Part shown: in pieces, positions 16,087 through 25,200 of the stretch
Numbering within the stretch: the first letter of the stretch is position 1
Layout: the number at the start of each line of letters is the position of its first letter
Assembly (NCBI GenBank): GCA_964352675.1
Contig: CAYGSN010000028.1
Location: 1-26,472 of the forward strand
DNA from: CAYGSN01 sp964352675
GTDB lineage: Bacteria; Pseudomonadota; Alphaproteobacteria; Micavibrionales; Micavibrionaceae
Length of the DNA: 26,472 nucleotides
Direction: 5' to 3'
Translations under genes and position numbers: made by a program
Notes under the pieces: model-generated
What the model was told of the DNA's origin: nothing
What the model saw: only the letters and a program-made list of their open reading frames with translations
Database searches by the model: none

Positions 16087-16188
16087 ACTCCCACCTTAGC
16101 TTAGAGCAACGTCAAAGAACAGCCCTTAAAATGTTGTTATAAATTACTCTTACCCTGTTTTGGAAAGAATCGCAAATGCTAGTGATTT

Positions 16189-16215
16189 AAAAAAATTAAA
16201 GCGCTGCAGCTTTAA
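16189..16215 (-). terminator. Intrinsic terminator of the yceI–b561/yceI operon
   Basis: Read on the minus strand: TTAAAGC and GCTTTAA form a 7-bp stem (16209-16215 with 16196-16202) around a 6-base loop, followed by seven T (complement of the A run 16189-16195). The hairpin overlaps the last codons and stop of the fusion gene, so translation may compete with its folding. Confidence 0.65.
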
Positions 16216-17428
16216 GAAAAATTTGAATTTTTATAATTTTTCCAATGGCTTGTCCACTCACCCACTGACCCTGGCCAATCCCGAAATCGCCCCGGTCCAG
16301 CGTCAGCTCAGCCTGCATTACAGCGATTTTCCGCCCGCTCTCTTCCTTTGAAATGCTCAGGGAAAAGGGTAAAACAACGTTTTTTTCCTCTCCACGGAGT
16401 CGTAATGTGCCAATAGCACGGTAACTTTCAGGACCGATTCGCTCAAATTCACGCGCACGGAAACGAGCGACAGTAAATTTTTCAGCATAGAACCATTCTT
16501 CATCCAAAGCCTGTGCATCCCGGTCATCGCTGCCCGTGTCGATGCTGGTAATATCAATCTCGATATCGGTGCGCGCGTCCTCCAAATCTTCCGGATCAAA
16601 TTCAATACGCCCATCAAAACGACCAAACCTCCCCTGAAATTCCTGACCATATTGAGTGACGGTGAAGTTCAGTTGACTTTCATCATGGAGAATTCCCCAC
16701 GCATCTTCTGCGCTTTCCGAGTGCCCAAATCCATCATCACTCTCTTCCATAAACTGTGCGGGGGCATTCAGATCGGCACGCAATTCCGCCCAATCATCCG
16801 AATTATCTGGCAATATTTCCGGCAAGGTTAACGGCGCAAGCCAAAAAACTCCGGCAACCAAAGCGATTAGGCCTCCACCAATAAAACCCAGGGAGCGGCT
16901 CGTCATGCGCTGAAGCGTTTCATCCCGATCAATAAAGTGGTGTTTAAACGCTCCGGCTGTATGCAGGGCCAGCAAGCCAAGAATGATATAAGCCAGCGAT
17001 TCGTGGACATCCTGCAGAGTTTTAAACGCATCTTCGTTTTTACCGATCAGATCGGGAATCTCAAACAAACCGAAAAAACTGTTTGGAAAATCCCCCGCCG
17101 AGGACATCAGCCAGCCCGATAGCGGCATGGCAAGCATCGCGATGTAAAGCAACACGTGCACAAGACCGGACAACCATCTCTCCCATATTTGATGCGATTG
17201 GATGTGCGGCGGCGGCGGATTAATACAGCGCCAGGCCAGACGAAGCGCCGCCAGCATGAAAACCAGCATACCAAAAGATTTATGCAGCCCGTAGATTTGA
17301 AGCTTGACCGGAGAAAAATCCAACTCGCTCATATAAAACCCCACGAATAACAGCCCGAAAATCAGCAGGGCTGTTATCCAGTGAAAACTTTTGGCAACAA
17401 GGCCGTATGTTTGTACGTCCGTGCGCAA
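16196..17428 (-). CDS. Cytochrome b561–YceI fusion protein (410 aa)
   Basis: Single polypeptide joining a cytochrome b561-type membrane domain (about residues 5-195) to a YceI-like domain (about 225-410). The b561 part has several membrane helices with heme-ligand candidates H16 (SFHWITA), H49 (GLHKSFG), H91 (GLVHVLLY), H142 and H156 (LALHTAGAFKHHF). A further helix at 179-198 leads through an acidic linker (residues 205-230) to the YceI domain, which should face the periplasm. The only usable start is a TTG at 17428: in-frame stops block anything upstream, and the first internal ATG would remove the first heme histidine. TTG begins 2 bases after the yceI stop, suggesting translational coupling. 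Likely an electron-transfer or lipid/quinone-binding envelope protein; function unproven. Confidence 0.88.
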   Translation of the reverse strand: MRTDVQTYGLVAKSFHWITALLIFGLLFVGFYMSELDFSPVKLQIYGLHKSFGMLVFMLAALRLAWRCINPPPPHIQSHQIWERWLSGLVHVLLYIAMLAMPLSGWLMSSAGDFPNSFFGLFEIPDLIGKNEDAFKTLQDVHESLAYIILGLLALHTAGAFKHHFIDRDETLQRMTSRSLGFIGGGLIALVAGVFWLAPLTLPEILPDNSDDWAELRADLNAPAQFMEESDDGFGHSESAEDAWGILHDESQLNFTVTQYGQEFQGRFGRFDGRIEFDPEDLEDARTDIEIDITSIDTGSDDRDAQALDEEWFYAEKFTVARFRAREFERIGPESYRAIGTLRLRGEEKNVVLPFSLSISKEESGRKIAVMQAELTLDRGDFGIGQGQWVSGQAIGKIIKIQIFLKAAAL

Positions 17429-17430
17429 TT

Positions 17431-18054
17431 TTAATGATTAACAGCGCCTTCGCCGCCGGTCTCCTCGCGCTCGGCTTCGACTTCGATGCGGATTTCAACA
17501 TCATCGCCCACCATCGGCAAACCGTAGGTCATGCCGAAATCGGAACGCTTCAGGCTGGCTGTGGCAGAAAATCCGGCAGCGTATTTCTCACCAAACGGAT
17601 GCTTGCCGGATTTGTTATGAGTCACATTCAAAACAACAGGTTTTGTGACGCCCAGCAAGGTCAAATCGCCTGTGATATTCGCGGTATTCTCGCCGGTTAC
17701 TTCGATGCCCGTGCTTTTGAATGTCATGGTCGGGAATTTTTCGACATTGAAGAAATCTTCATTCTTCATATGCTCATCCCATTTCTCATCATCCATATCA
17801 ATGCTCACGGTCTGGATGGTGACCTCGACTGAAGAATTTTCAGGTTGGCCGCGATCAAAGGTGAACCCGCCGTCAAAATCTATAAACTCGCCCTCAGACT
17901 TGGAAAAACCCAGATGATCAACAAAAAAGATAATCTGTGTATGAACCGTATCAAATTTGTATTGTTCAATTTCAGCCTGCGCGGCCGTCGTTACGCCCAG
18001 AAGTGAGAAAGCGGCCATGCCGGCTCCCAAAATTGCTGTTTTCAAAACATTCAT
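17431..18054 (-). CDS. YceI family periplasmic protein (207 aa)
   Basis: YceI-like lipocalin-fold protein; family members bind isoprenoid or quinone-like lipids in the periplasm. Signal peptide MNVLKTAILGAGMAAFSLLG with cleavage near TAAQA. Typical segments are YKFDTVHTQIIFFVDHLGFS at the start of the barrel, NVEKFPTMTFKSTGIEVTG, the segment ITGDLTLLGVTKPVVLNVTH and LKRSDFGMTYGLPMVGDDVEI. The frame also has an ATG at 18063, but AAAGG touches that codon directly; the same AAAGG is correctly spaced for the ATG at 18054, which I chose. It heads a two-gene operon with the b561–YceI fusion. E. coli has the comparable yceJ–yceI arrangement as separate genes. Confidence 0.93.
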   Translation of the reverse strand: MNVLKTAILGAGMAAFSLLGVTTAAQAEIEQYKFDTVHTQIIFFVDHLGFSKSEGEFIDFDGGFTFDRGQPENSSVEVTIQTVSIDMDDEKWDEHMKNEDFFNVEKFPTMTFKSTGIEVTGENTANITGDLTLLGVTKPVVLNVTHNKSGKHPFGEKYAAGFSATASLKRSDFGMTYGLPMVGDDVEIRIEVEAEREETGGEGAVNH

Positions 18055-18094
18055 GATTTTCATCCTTTATTTATTGTGATCAAAACGCAAATTC

Positions 18095-18122
18095 ATACTA
18101 GGCCGCTTGCAGGAAATATCAA
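18095..18122 (-). promoter_or_regulatory. Candidate promoter of the yceI operon
   Basis: Read on the minus strand: TTGATA (18117-18122), a 16-base spacer and TAGTAT (18095-18100), matching sigma-70 consensus at 5 of 6 and 4 of 6 positions. The predicted start lies about 34 bases before the yceI ATG. It occupies most of the 87-base divergent gap to uppP. Confidence 0.48.
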
Positions 18123-18141
18123 TCACTGCGATAAAAGATTT

Positions 18142-18954
18142 ATGCTGATGTTTCACCTTTTTATTCTTGCGTTTGTCCAGGGGATCACGGAATTCCTGCC
18201 AATCAGTTCCAGCGGGCATCTGGTTCTGCTGCATCACTTTTTTGATGAAGGCACGGCGCAGGAAAACCTGCTGCTGGATATCGCCGTGCATGTGGGCACC
18301 CTCCTGGCGGTTTTGCTATATTTCAGAGCGGATGTCTACACCCTGTTTTCCGGCCTTTTTAAAATTGCCAAAGGACAAAGAACGGATTTTGAATCACGGC
18401 TGGTGGGTTATATCATGATTGGCTCTATACCTGTTATTGTCTGTGGATTCTTGATCACACTGTATGATGCAGACTGGCTACGCAGCCCCTATGTGATTGC
18501 ATGGACAACCTTGATTTTTGGGATTTTATTGGGGCTGGCTGACCGGCTTAAGCCTCAGGCGCTGAGTTTACACGATATGAACTGGCGCGCGGCCCTGTTT
18601 ATTGGATTGTCACAGGCCTTGGCGCTTATCCCCGGCACCAGCCGCTCTGGCATCACCATGACCGCCGGACGTTGGTTGGGTTTTACAAGGGTCGAAGCAG
18701 CACGGTTTTCATTGCTGCTTTCTATTGTGGCGATCAGCGGGGCGGGATTTATCGGCGGGATTGGCTTGCTGAAGATGGGCAATATGAGCTTCACGCTGGA
18801 TATTTTTCTTGCTGCGGCTTTGGCCTTTGTCTCGGCCCTGGTTGCGATTGCCATCATGATGCGCTGGCTGGAGCGCGCGAGCTTTACGCCGTTCGTGATT
18901 TATCGGATTGTTCTTGGCGGCGGGTTATTGGCGCTTTTATACTACCCGTATTGA
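18142..18954 (+). CDS. uppP: Undecaprenyl-diphosphate phosphatase UppP/BacA (270 aa)
   Basis: Polytopic membrane enzyme that dephosphorylates undecaprenyl diphosphate to recycle the lipid carrier for peptidoglycan and other envelope polymers; overexpression gives bacitracin resistance. Both family signatures are intact: QGITEFLPISSSGHLVL near the N-terminus and PGTSRSGITMT near residue 180, with the catalytic Glu, Ser and Arg residues present. The frame opens at a GTG at 18076, but the ATG at 18142 (or 18148) gives the normal length and N-terminus. No clear Shine-Dalgarno. The last 13 bases overlap the convergent rsmD gene. Confidence 0.95.
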   Translation: MLMFHLFILAFVQGITEFLPISSSGHLVLLHHFFDEGTAQENLLLDIAVHVGTLLAVLLYFRADVYTLFSGLFKIAKGQRTDFESRLVGYIMIGSIPVIVCGFLITLYDADWLRSPYVIAWTTLIFGILLGLADRLKPQALSLHDMNWRAALFIGLSQALALIPGTSRSGITMTAGRWLGFTRVEAARFSLLLSIVAISGAGFIGGIGLLKMGNMSFTLDIFLAAALAFVSALVAIAIMMRWLERASFTPFVIYRIVLGGGLLALLYYPY

Positions 18955-19490
18955 GCAAAAATAACATCTGTATCACCGTAATTTTTACGATCGAGCATTT
19001 TGTATTCCGCTGGTAAAGCCTCATTAAACACACGTTCGACTTCTCCTACTATGATAGCATTCTCTCTTATCCACTTTGAATTATGTAAGATTAATAAGGA
19101 GGAGATCAAAAAATTTTCATGATAAGGGGGGTCGAGAAAGACCAGATCAGCCAGAGGAATATCCTCCGGGCGCGGCCCCAATTTCGTAACATCTTTCAAA
19201 ATGAAGTGCGTATTTTCGGCGCCTAAAATCTGTACATTTTTCTTCGTCAGATCCATAGACGTACGGGCAGAATCAATAAACGTACAGCTTGTCGCACGCT
19301 GTGAGAGAGCCTCAAGGCCCAGCGCGCCTGTCCCGCAGAATCCATCCAGAACGTGCGCGCCCTTTATATCCATCCGGCTGCGCAGTGCGTTGAAAATCGC
19401 TCCGCGCACCTTGTCAGATGTCGGGCGGATATCACGGCCTTTAGGCACCAGCAATTTTCGCCCGCCATAAATACCGCTGACGACCCTCAT
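18942..19490 (-). CDS. rsmD: 16S rRNA (guanine966-N2)-methyltransferase RsmD (182 aa)
   Basis: Rossmann-fold methyltransferase that modifies G966 of 16S rRNA using S-adenosylmethionine. Diagnostic segments: MRVVSGIYGGRKLLVPKG, IRPTSDKVRGAIFNAL, SAM-binding LDGFCGTGALGLEALS and the catalytic DPPY motif (FLDPPYHENF). Length is normal. Its start overlaps the rluB stop by 4 bases, the coupled rluB–rsmD order common in alphaproteobacteria. Its 3' end overlaps uppP by 13 bases on the opposite strand. Confidence 0.95.
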   Translation of the reverse strand: MRVVSGIYGGRKLLVPKGRDIRPTSDKVRGAIFNALRSRMDIKGAHVLDGFCGTGALGLEALSQRATSCTFIDSARTSMDLTKKNVQILGAENTHFILKDVTKLGPRPEDIPLADLVFLDPPYHENFLISSLLILHNSKWIRENAIIVGEVERVFNEALPAEYKMLDRKNYGDTDVIFAQYG

Positions 19491-20233
19491 GCCTTGTCCT
19501 TAAAAAATTTTGCGACCTGGTCTTTCATGATCCTCTCCTCAACCTCTTTCGCTGCACCTTTGGGGAGCTTATCCAGATTAAACGGACCGTAGGAAATGCG
19601 GATCAGGCGGTTCACCCGCAAACCCAGCGCTTCCATCACCCGGCGGATCTCGCGGTTCTTGCCCTCGGTTAAAATAATGCTCAGCCAGGAGTTTGCGCCC
19701 TGCACGCTTTCCAAGGTGGCAATAATAGATTTATAACGTACGCCCTCAACCGTAATTCCATCCTTAAGTTTTTGAAGGCGTTTTTCATCAACCCGGCCAT
19801 GGACACGTACACGGTATTTACGTTTCCAGCCTGTCGCGGGCAGCTCCAGATAACGCGCCAGCTCCCCGTCATTGGTCAGCAGTAGCAATCCTTCGGTATT
19901 CAGATCCAGCCGCCCCACGCTGACCACGCGCGGCAGGCCAGGAGGCAAATTATCGAACACGGTGGGGCGGTCCTGCTCATCCTTATGGGTGGTGACCAGA
20001 CCATCCGGCTTGTGATAGAGAAACAATCGGGTTTTCGAAGCGCCCGGCAGGGGCTTGTTATCGACAAGAATATCATCGCCCTCACCAACCACGCAAGCCG
20101 GGGTCTCCAGCACTTTGCCGTTCACCCGGACACGCCCGGCTTCAATCCAGCGCTCGGCATCGCGCCGGGAACATAGCCCCGCACGGGCCATAACCTTTGC
20201 AATTCGTTCCTTTTTCTGATTATCTGCGCCCAT
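19487..20233 (-). CDS. rluB: 23S rRNA/RsuA-type pseudouridine synthase (RluB-like, 248 aa)
   Basis: Pseudouridine synthase of the RsuA/RluB/RluE/RluF class. An N-terminal S4 RNA-binding domain (about residues 9-55: IAKVMARAGLCSRRDAERW) precedes the catalytic domain with the active aspartate in VGRLDLNTEGLLLLTNDGEL. EGKNREIRRVMEALG is the second family signature. RluB is the likeliest member given rsmD linkage, but RsuA-class substrate choice cannot be read from sequence. The frame is open to 20362, but that extension is antisense to tadA and composed of low-complexity Ala/Ser; ATG 20233 gives the normal N-terminus. It has no Shine-Dalgarno, and the ATG shares CATG with the divergent tadA start. 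Confidence 0.92.
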   Translation of the reverse strand: MGADNQKKERIAKVMARAGLCSRRDAERWIEAGRVRVNGKVLETPACVVGEGDDILVDNKPLPGASKTRLFLYHKPDGLVTTHKDEQDRPTVFDNLPPGLPRVVSVGRLDLNTEGLLLLTNDGELARYLELPATGWKRKYRVRVHGRVDEKRLQKLKDGITVEGVRYKSIIATLESVQGANSWLSIILTEGKNREIRRVMEALGLRVNRLIRISYGPFNLDKLPKGAAKEVEERIMKDQVAKFFKDKA

Positions 20234-20702
20234 GGAAAGCGACAATACATTCATGCAGGCTGCTTTGGAAGAGGCAAAAGCCGCCGCCGCGCGAGATGAG
20301 GTTCCGGTCGGTGCCGTGCTGGTGCATGCCAAAACCGGAGAGATTGCGGCCAAAGCGGGCAACCGCTCGGTCGAGCTGTCTGATCCATCCGCCCATGCGG
20401 AAATGCTGGTGATCCGAGATCTGTGTACGCAATTAGGCCAGCAGCGACTGCCCGAATATGATCTCTATGTCACGCTGGAGCCTTGCACCATGTGCGCAGG
20501 GGTGATCAGTTTCGCCCGCATCCGCAAGCTTTATTTCGGCACGTACGATGTAAAGGGCGGGGCGGTCGCCAAGGGCGTCAAATTCTTTAATCAGCCCACC
20601 TGTCATCACCGCCCAGAGGTCGAAGGGCCGATCATGGAAAATTCCTGCGGGCAAATTTTAAAGGATTATTTCAGGGGAAAGCGCTTACGCGCAGAGACTT
20701 AG
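20232..20702 (+). CDS. tadA: tRNA-specific adenosine deaminase TadA (156 aa)
   Basis: Zinc-dependent deaminase that converts the wobble adenosine A34 to inosine in tRNA-Arg(ACG); essential in most bacteria. Zinc and catalytic residues are present: HAE (in DPSAHAEMLVIRDL) and PCTMC (in VTLEPCTMCAGVISFARI). FMQAALEEAKAAAARDEVPV is the standard N-terminus, supporting the ATG at 20232 even though no ribosome site precedes it. The start codon overlaps the divergent rluB start by two bases, so each promoter must lie inside the other gene. Its last 18 bases overlap the small convergent gene ending at 20685. Confidence 0.95.
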   Translation: MESDNTFMQAALEEAKAAAARDEVPVGAVLVHAKTGEIAAKAGNRSVELSDPSAHAEMLVIRDLCTQLGQQRLPEYDLYVTLEPCTMCAGVISFARIRKLYFGTYDVKGGAVAKGVKFFNQPTCHHRPEVEGPIMENSCGQILKDYFRGKRLRAET

Positions 20703-20939
20703 ACTGCAAACAGGAAAAGGATGTATTGATCCTTCTTCATGGTCTGTCTTTTGCGAATCCACAGCATTATCCAAAATCGTACCATGTACAATTTCAGGGT
20801 CGTTGCCCAAAGCTTCAATTTTGATCAGCGTTCCCGGCGGAAATTGCGGCACGTTCGCCCATTCTTCGGATAAGGTGTAAGAACCTTTTGGTTTAACCTG
20901 AACGATATCGCCGATTTTAAAAGTTTCTTCCTGCTGCAT
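20685..20939 (-). CDS. Small protein of unknown function, downstream of purD (84 aa)
   Basis: I do not recognise this gene. The first 55 residues (FKIGDIVQVKPKGSYTLSEE, then FPPGTLIKIEALGNDPEIVH) read like a small beta-barrel (SH3/KOW-like) because of the repeated short beta-prone stretches around Gly-Asp and Pro-Gly turns; that is a guess from pattern. The C-terminal 25 residues look disordered and end in CSLSLCA. It begins 3 bases after the purD stop, so it is likely translated from the same message. It has no clear ribosome site and overlaps tadA by 18 bases at its end. Confidence 0.6.
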   Translation of the reverse strand: MQQEETFKIGDIVQVKPKGSYTLSEEWANVPQFPPGTLIKIEALGNDPEIVHGTILDNAVDSQKTDHEEGSIHPFPVCSLSLCA

Positions 20940-20942
20940 CGC

Positions 20943-22238
20943 TTAAGCCGCCCGCTCCCGCGCTTTGACCGCACGCCAGCCGATATCGCGGCGGCAGAAT
21001 CCTTCCGGCCAGTCAATCAGATTAACAGCATCATAGGCCAGACGTTTGGCATGGCCGATATTTTCGCCCAGCGCGGTCACGCCTAGAACCCGTCCGCCGC
21101 AGCTCACAACCTGGCGCGCATCGTTTTCTTTGGTCCCGGCGTGAAAGATAGTCACCCCATCGACCTGCCCGGCCTCATCCAATCCTTCGATCACCGTATT
21201 CTTCGGATAATCGCCGGGGTAGCCCTGCGTTGCCATCACCACGCACATAGAGACATGATGCGACCAGGTCACCTGGCCCTTTATATCATCAAGACGCCCT
21301 TGCGCGCTGGCCAGAAGGATTTCCAGCAAATCACCCTGCAAGCGCGGAATGAGAGTCTGGCATTCCGGGTCGCCAAAACGCACGTTATATTCAATCAGGT
21401 ACGGCTCATTCTTTACGATCATTAGACCCGCATAAAGGACGCCCGTGAACGGGCAGCCCTCGGCGGCCATCGCATCAATCGTCGGCTTGATAATGCGGTG
21501 GAGAATTTTTTCCTCCAGCTCCGCACTCATGAGGTGCGCAGGGGAATAGGCCCCCATTCCCCCGGTGTTCAGGCCGGTATCGCCTTCACCAACACGTTTG
21601 TGATCCTGAGCCGAAGCCAAAGGCAACATCGTCTTGCCGTCCGCCAGCGCGAAATAGCTGAGCTCTTCGCCATCCATAAACTGTTCAATCACAACCTCGC
21701 GGCCCGCATCGCCGAACGAATCTCCGGAAAGCATATCTTTGGCGGCTTTGACGGCCTCCTCCACATTCTGAGCGATAATCACGCCCTTGCCGGCCGCAAG
21801 GCCATCAGCCTTCACCACGATTGGGGTGCTCAGGCGATGAATGAATTCCTTCGCCGAGTCTACATCTCGGAAACGGCCGTAAGCCGCCGTCGGAATATCG
21901 TATTTCTTGCACAAATCTTTCATGAAACCTTTGGAGCCTTCAAGCCGGGCCGCGGCCTGAGAAGGTCCGAACACGTCGATATTCTTTTCCTTGAGCCTAT
22001 CCGCAATCCCGGCCACCAGCGGGTCTTCGGGGCCCACCACAACCAGATTAACGGCTTTCTCAACCGCGAGATCAACCAGAGCGTTAACATTATCGGCGGC
22101 AATATCAATGCATTCAGCGAAATCCGCAATCCCGGCATTCCCAGGCGCGCAATAGAGTTCCCGGCAATTCCGCGACTGAGCCAGCCCCCAAGCCAAGGCA
22201 TGCTCGCGTCCACCGCCGCCAATCAGTAAAACCTTCAT
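20943..22238 (-). CDS. purD: Phosphoribosylamine–glycine ligase PurD (431 aa)
   Basis: Glycinamide ribonucleotide synthetase, the second step of de novo purine synthesis, joining glycine to phosphoribosylamine with ATP. Seen: N-terminal MKVLLIGGGGREHALAWGLA, the ATP-grasp region with VKADGLAAGKGVIIAQN, GEELSYFALADG, the stretch TGLNTGGMGAYSPAHLMSAE and the metal/ATP site IEYNVRFGDPECQTLIPRLQ. Length is standard. GGGAG lies 7 bases before the ATG. It is 40 bases downstream of putA and 3 bases upstream of the small unknown gene. Confidence 0.97.
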   Translation of the reverse strand: MKVLLIGGGGREHALAWGLAQSRNCRELYCAPGNAGIADFAECIDIAADNVNALVDLAVEKAVNLVVVGPEDPLVAGIADRLKEKNIDVFGPSQAAARLEGSKGFMKDLCKKYDIPTAAYGRFRDVDSAKEFIHRLSTPIVVKADGLAAGKGVIIAQNVEEAVKAAKDMLSGDSFGDAGREVVIEQFMDGEELSYFALADGKTMLPLASAQDHKRVGEGDTGLNTGGMGAYSPAHLMSAELEEKILHRIIKPTIDAMAAEGCPFTGVLYAGLMIVKNEPYLIEYNVRFGDPECQTLIPRLQGDLLEILLASAQGRLDDIKGQVTWSHHVSMCVVMATQGYPGDYPKNTVIEGLDEAGQVDGVTIFHAGTKENDARQVVSCGGRVLGVTALGENIGHAKRLAYDAVNLIDWPEGFCRRDIGWRAVKARERAA

Positions 22239-22278
22239 CAGTTACTCCCTTTTGTTTTTTGTATCAGCATATTAGCGT

Positions 22279-25200
22279 TTATTCATCCAAAGATACAAGA
22301 CTTGCATTTCCGCCCGCCGCAGTTGTGTCTATGCTGATGACTTTTTCAGCGGCAAAGCGCGGCAGATAATTCGGGCCTCCCGCTTTCGGTCCAGTACCGG
22401 ACAGGCCCTTCCCTCCAAAGGGCTGCGAACCCACCACCGCGCCGATCATCGAGCGGTTGATATAGGCATTCCCAGCGCGCACTCTTTGCACAATACGTCT
22501 CTGAAAACCGTCAATGCGGCTGTGAACGCCAAGAGTCAGGCCGTATCCCTTGTTATTCAACTCTTCGATTAAGCCATCCAATTCTGCAATCTTGTAGCGC
22601 ACGACGTGAAGGATCGGGCCAAAAACCTCACGCTCCAGACCTTTCAGATCCGGAAGCTCAAACGCACAAGGCGCAAAAAAGTGCCCGCGATTTTTTAGCC
22701 CCACCTCCAGAGGTGCTTCAAATAACAGCTTCGCAAAACCCTGCAAGCCTTCACGGTGTTTGACCAGTTCGTAATACGCCCCGTCATCAATCACTGGACC
22801 GATATCACTAGCTAAAAGGGACGGGTTGCCGATATTGAGTTCTGCCATGGCTCCTTGCAGCATACGGATCATCTTATCGGCCACATCATCCTGAATGCAC
22901 AAGATCCGCAGAGCCGAGCAACGCTGCCCCGCCGAGCCAAAGGCGCTGAGCACCACATCATCGATCACCTGTTCCGGCAAGGCCGAAGAATCCACGATCA
23001 TCGCATTCATACCCCCGGTTTCGGCAATCAGCGGCACAATCGGCCCGTCCTTGCCCGCCAATGTGCGGTTGATGTCCCAGGCCACCTCGGTCGAGCCGGT
23101 AAAGGCCACCCCGGCGGTATCTCTATGCGCGACCATCTCAGCGCCCAGCCGCCCGCTGGCAGGGAGAAAGTTCAGAACATCCGGCGGAATGCCAGCCTCA
23201 TGCATCAATTCCACCGCTTTCATGGCGATCAGCGGCGTCTGCGAGGCCGGTTTGGCAATCACGCAATTTCCAGCCATCAGCGCCGCCGTCACCTGGCCGG
23301 TGAAAATCGCGAGTGGGAAGTTCCAGGGGCTGATACAAACAAAGATGCCACGGCCATGAAGCTGAAGAATATTACGCTCCCCGGTCGGCCCCCAAAGCTC
23401 CTGCGGCGCAAAGTCGCCGCGTCCGCGATTGGCGTAATAACGCGCAAAATCGACCGCTTCACGAATTTCAGCCAGTGCATCCGGAATGGTTTTTCCCGCC
23501 TCCCGGCTCAGGATCGCCATAAGCTCCGGCGTATTATCCTCCAGCAGATCGGCGAATTTTTCCAGCGGGGCGGCGCGGGTTTCTGCCTGGGTATTGCTCC
23601 ACTCCGAAAAGGCTTTTCCTGCGCTCTCAAAGGCTTTTTCGATGTGTCCCTGCGTGGCCGGCCAGTATTGACCGACAGCATCAGACGTATCGGCAGGGTT
23701 TGAAATATCCTCTGCTGCGCCTTCTTTCAAAGGCCGCCCACCGATTATCGGCATGACCTGATAATGGCCGTCAAATTTTGAAATTTTATCTAGGAGCGGC
23801 TCTACGCTGGCCGCATCAGCCAGATCCACACCCGCCGAATTGCGCCGCCCGCCCGGTTTTTCCTTATCAAACAACTCATACGGCATACGGATATTTGGAT
23901 GCGTGTGGGTTTCACGCGCGGAGACTTTGGCCACCGGATCGGCGATCAGATCGGCAATCGGCTCCTCAGGATCGAACGCCTTGTTCACGAAAGAGGTGTT
24001 GGCCCCGTTCTCCAGCAAACGCCGCACGAGATAGGCCAGCAAATCGGCATGCGGGCCGACCGGCGCATAGATGGAGGCGCGTATATCCGAATCACGCATG
24101 AGCACGTTATAGAGCGCTTCCCCCATACCGTAGAGGCGCTGGAACTCGAATTCTGCCTTGGCTTCGCGCGCCATTTCGATGACCGCGGCAGCGCTGTGTG
24201 CATTATGCGTCCCGAACATCGGATAGATATAATCGCCAGCCTCAATCATCTTATGCGCACAAGCCAGATAAGACAGGTCCGTGTTCGATTTTCGTGTAAA
24301 GACCGGAAAACCAGGTGCGCCAATCACCTGCGCATGTTTGATTTCAGAATCCCAGTACGCGCCCTTAACCAGACGCATCTGAAAACGCCGCCCGTGATCT
24401 TTCGCCCGGGACGTAATTTCATCAATAAGCGGCAGACAACGTTTCTGATAGGCTTGCACCGCCAGGCCGAACCGTTCCCAACCCTGCAGAAATTTATCCT
24501 TCAGCACCTCATCGATAATCTCCAAAGACAGCTCCAGCCGGTCGGCCTCCTCCGCATCGACGGTCAGGGCAATATTGTGCGAAGCTGCCTTATGGCAGAG
24601 CGCCAATAGTCTCTCTACGATCTCAGGAACACAGCGCTTTTTCTGCGCATATTCATAGCGGGGATGCAGGGCGGAAAGTTTGACGGAAATACCGGGACGG
24701 TGATCCGTATCGGCCGGAGGCCGCGCCCCGACATAATCAATCGCATCGGCGTAGGATTGATAGTAACGCTGCGCATCGCTGGCCGTACGGGCGCCCTCAC
24801 CCAGCATGTCATAGGATAAGCGGTAACCCTTGTTGTTGTATTTTTCTGATTTCTGCAGCGCCTCTTCAATATCCGCACCCAGAACGAACTGATGCCCCAA
24901 TACACCCATAGCGCGGATCATTGCTTCACGGATAAAGGGCTGTCCGACCCGGGCCATAGCACTATCCAGCGTACGGCTGGTGACCAGCAACCCCACCCCG
25001 GCAGCCTTGACCACCCAGTCTTTGGAGCGGCCCATTTCATTGAGCCAGTTGGCGGCCTCGACCTTATCTTTAATCAACGCATTGGCGGTGGCCTTATCGG
25101 GAATGCGCAGCAATGCCTCGGCCAGGCACATCAGCGCCAGCCCCTCTTCCGTGCTCAGGGAGTATTGTTGCAGAAAAGCCTCCAACTGACCGGAGGGCAA

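Noticed and set aside
20234..20362. N-terminal extension of rluB to 20362
   Set aside because: The extra 43 residues are antisense to tadA and low in complexity; ATG 20233 gives the family N-terminus directly before the S4 domain.
21498..22229. Open frame of 243 codons on the plus strand within purD
   Set aside because: Shadow of purD on the opposite strand; no domain or start signal.
22239..22278. Terminator or riboswitch between putA and purD
   Set aside because: The 40 bases contain a T-rich stretch but no stem that could form a terminator or a known purine riboswitch.
22855..23703. Long open frame (282 codons) on the plus strand within putA
   Set aside because: Antisense to the intact P5C dehydrogenase domain, rich in His, Arg and Gly in no known pattern, with no ribosome site.
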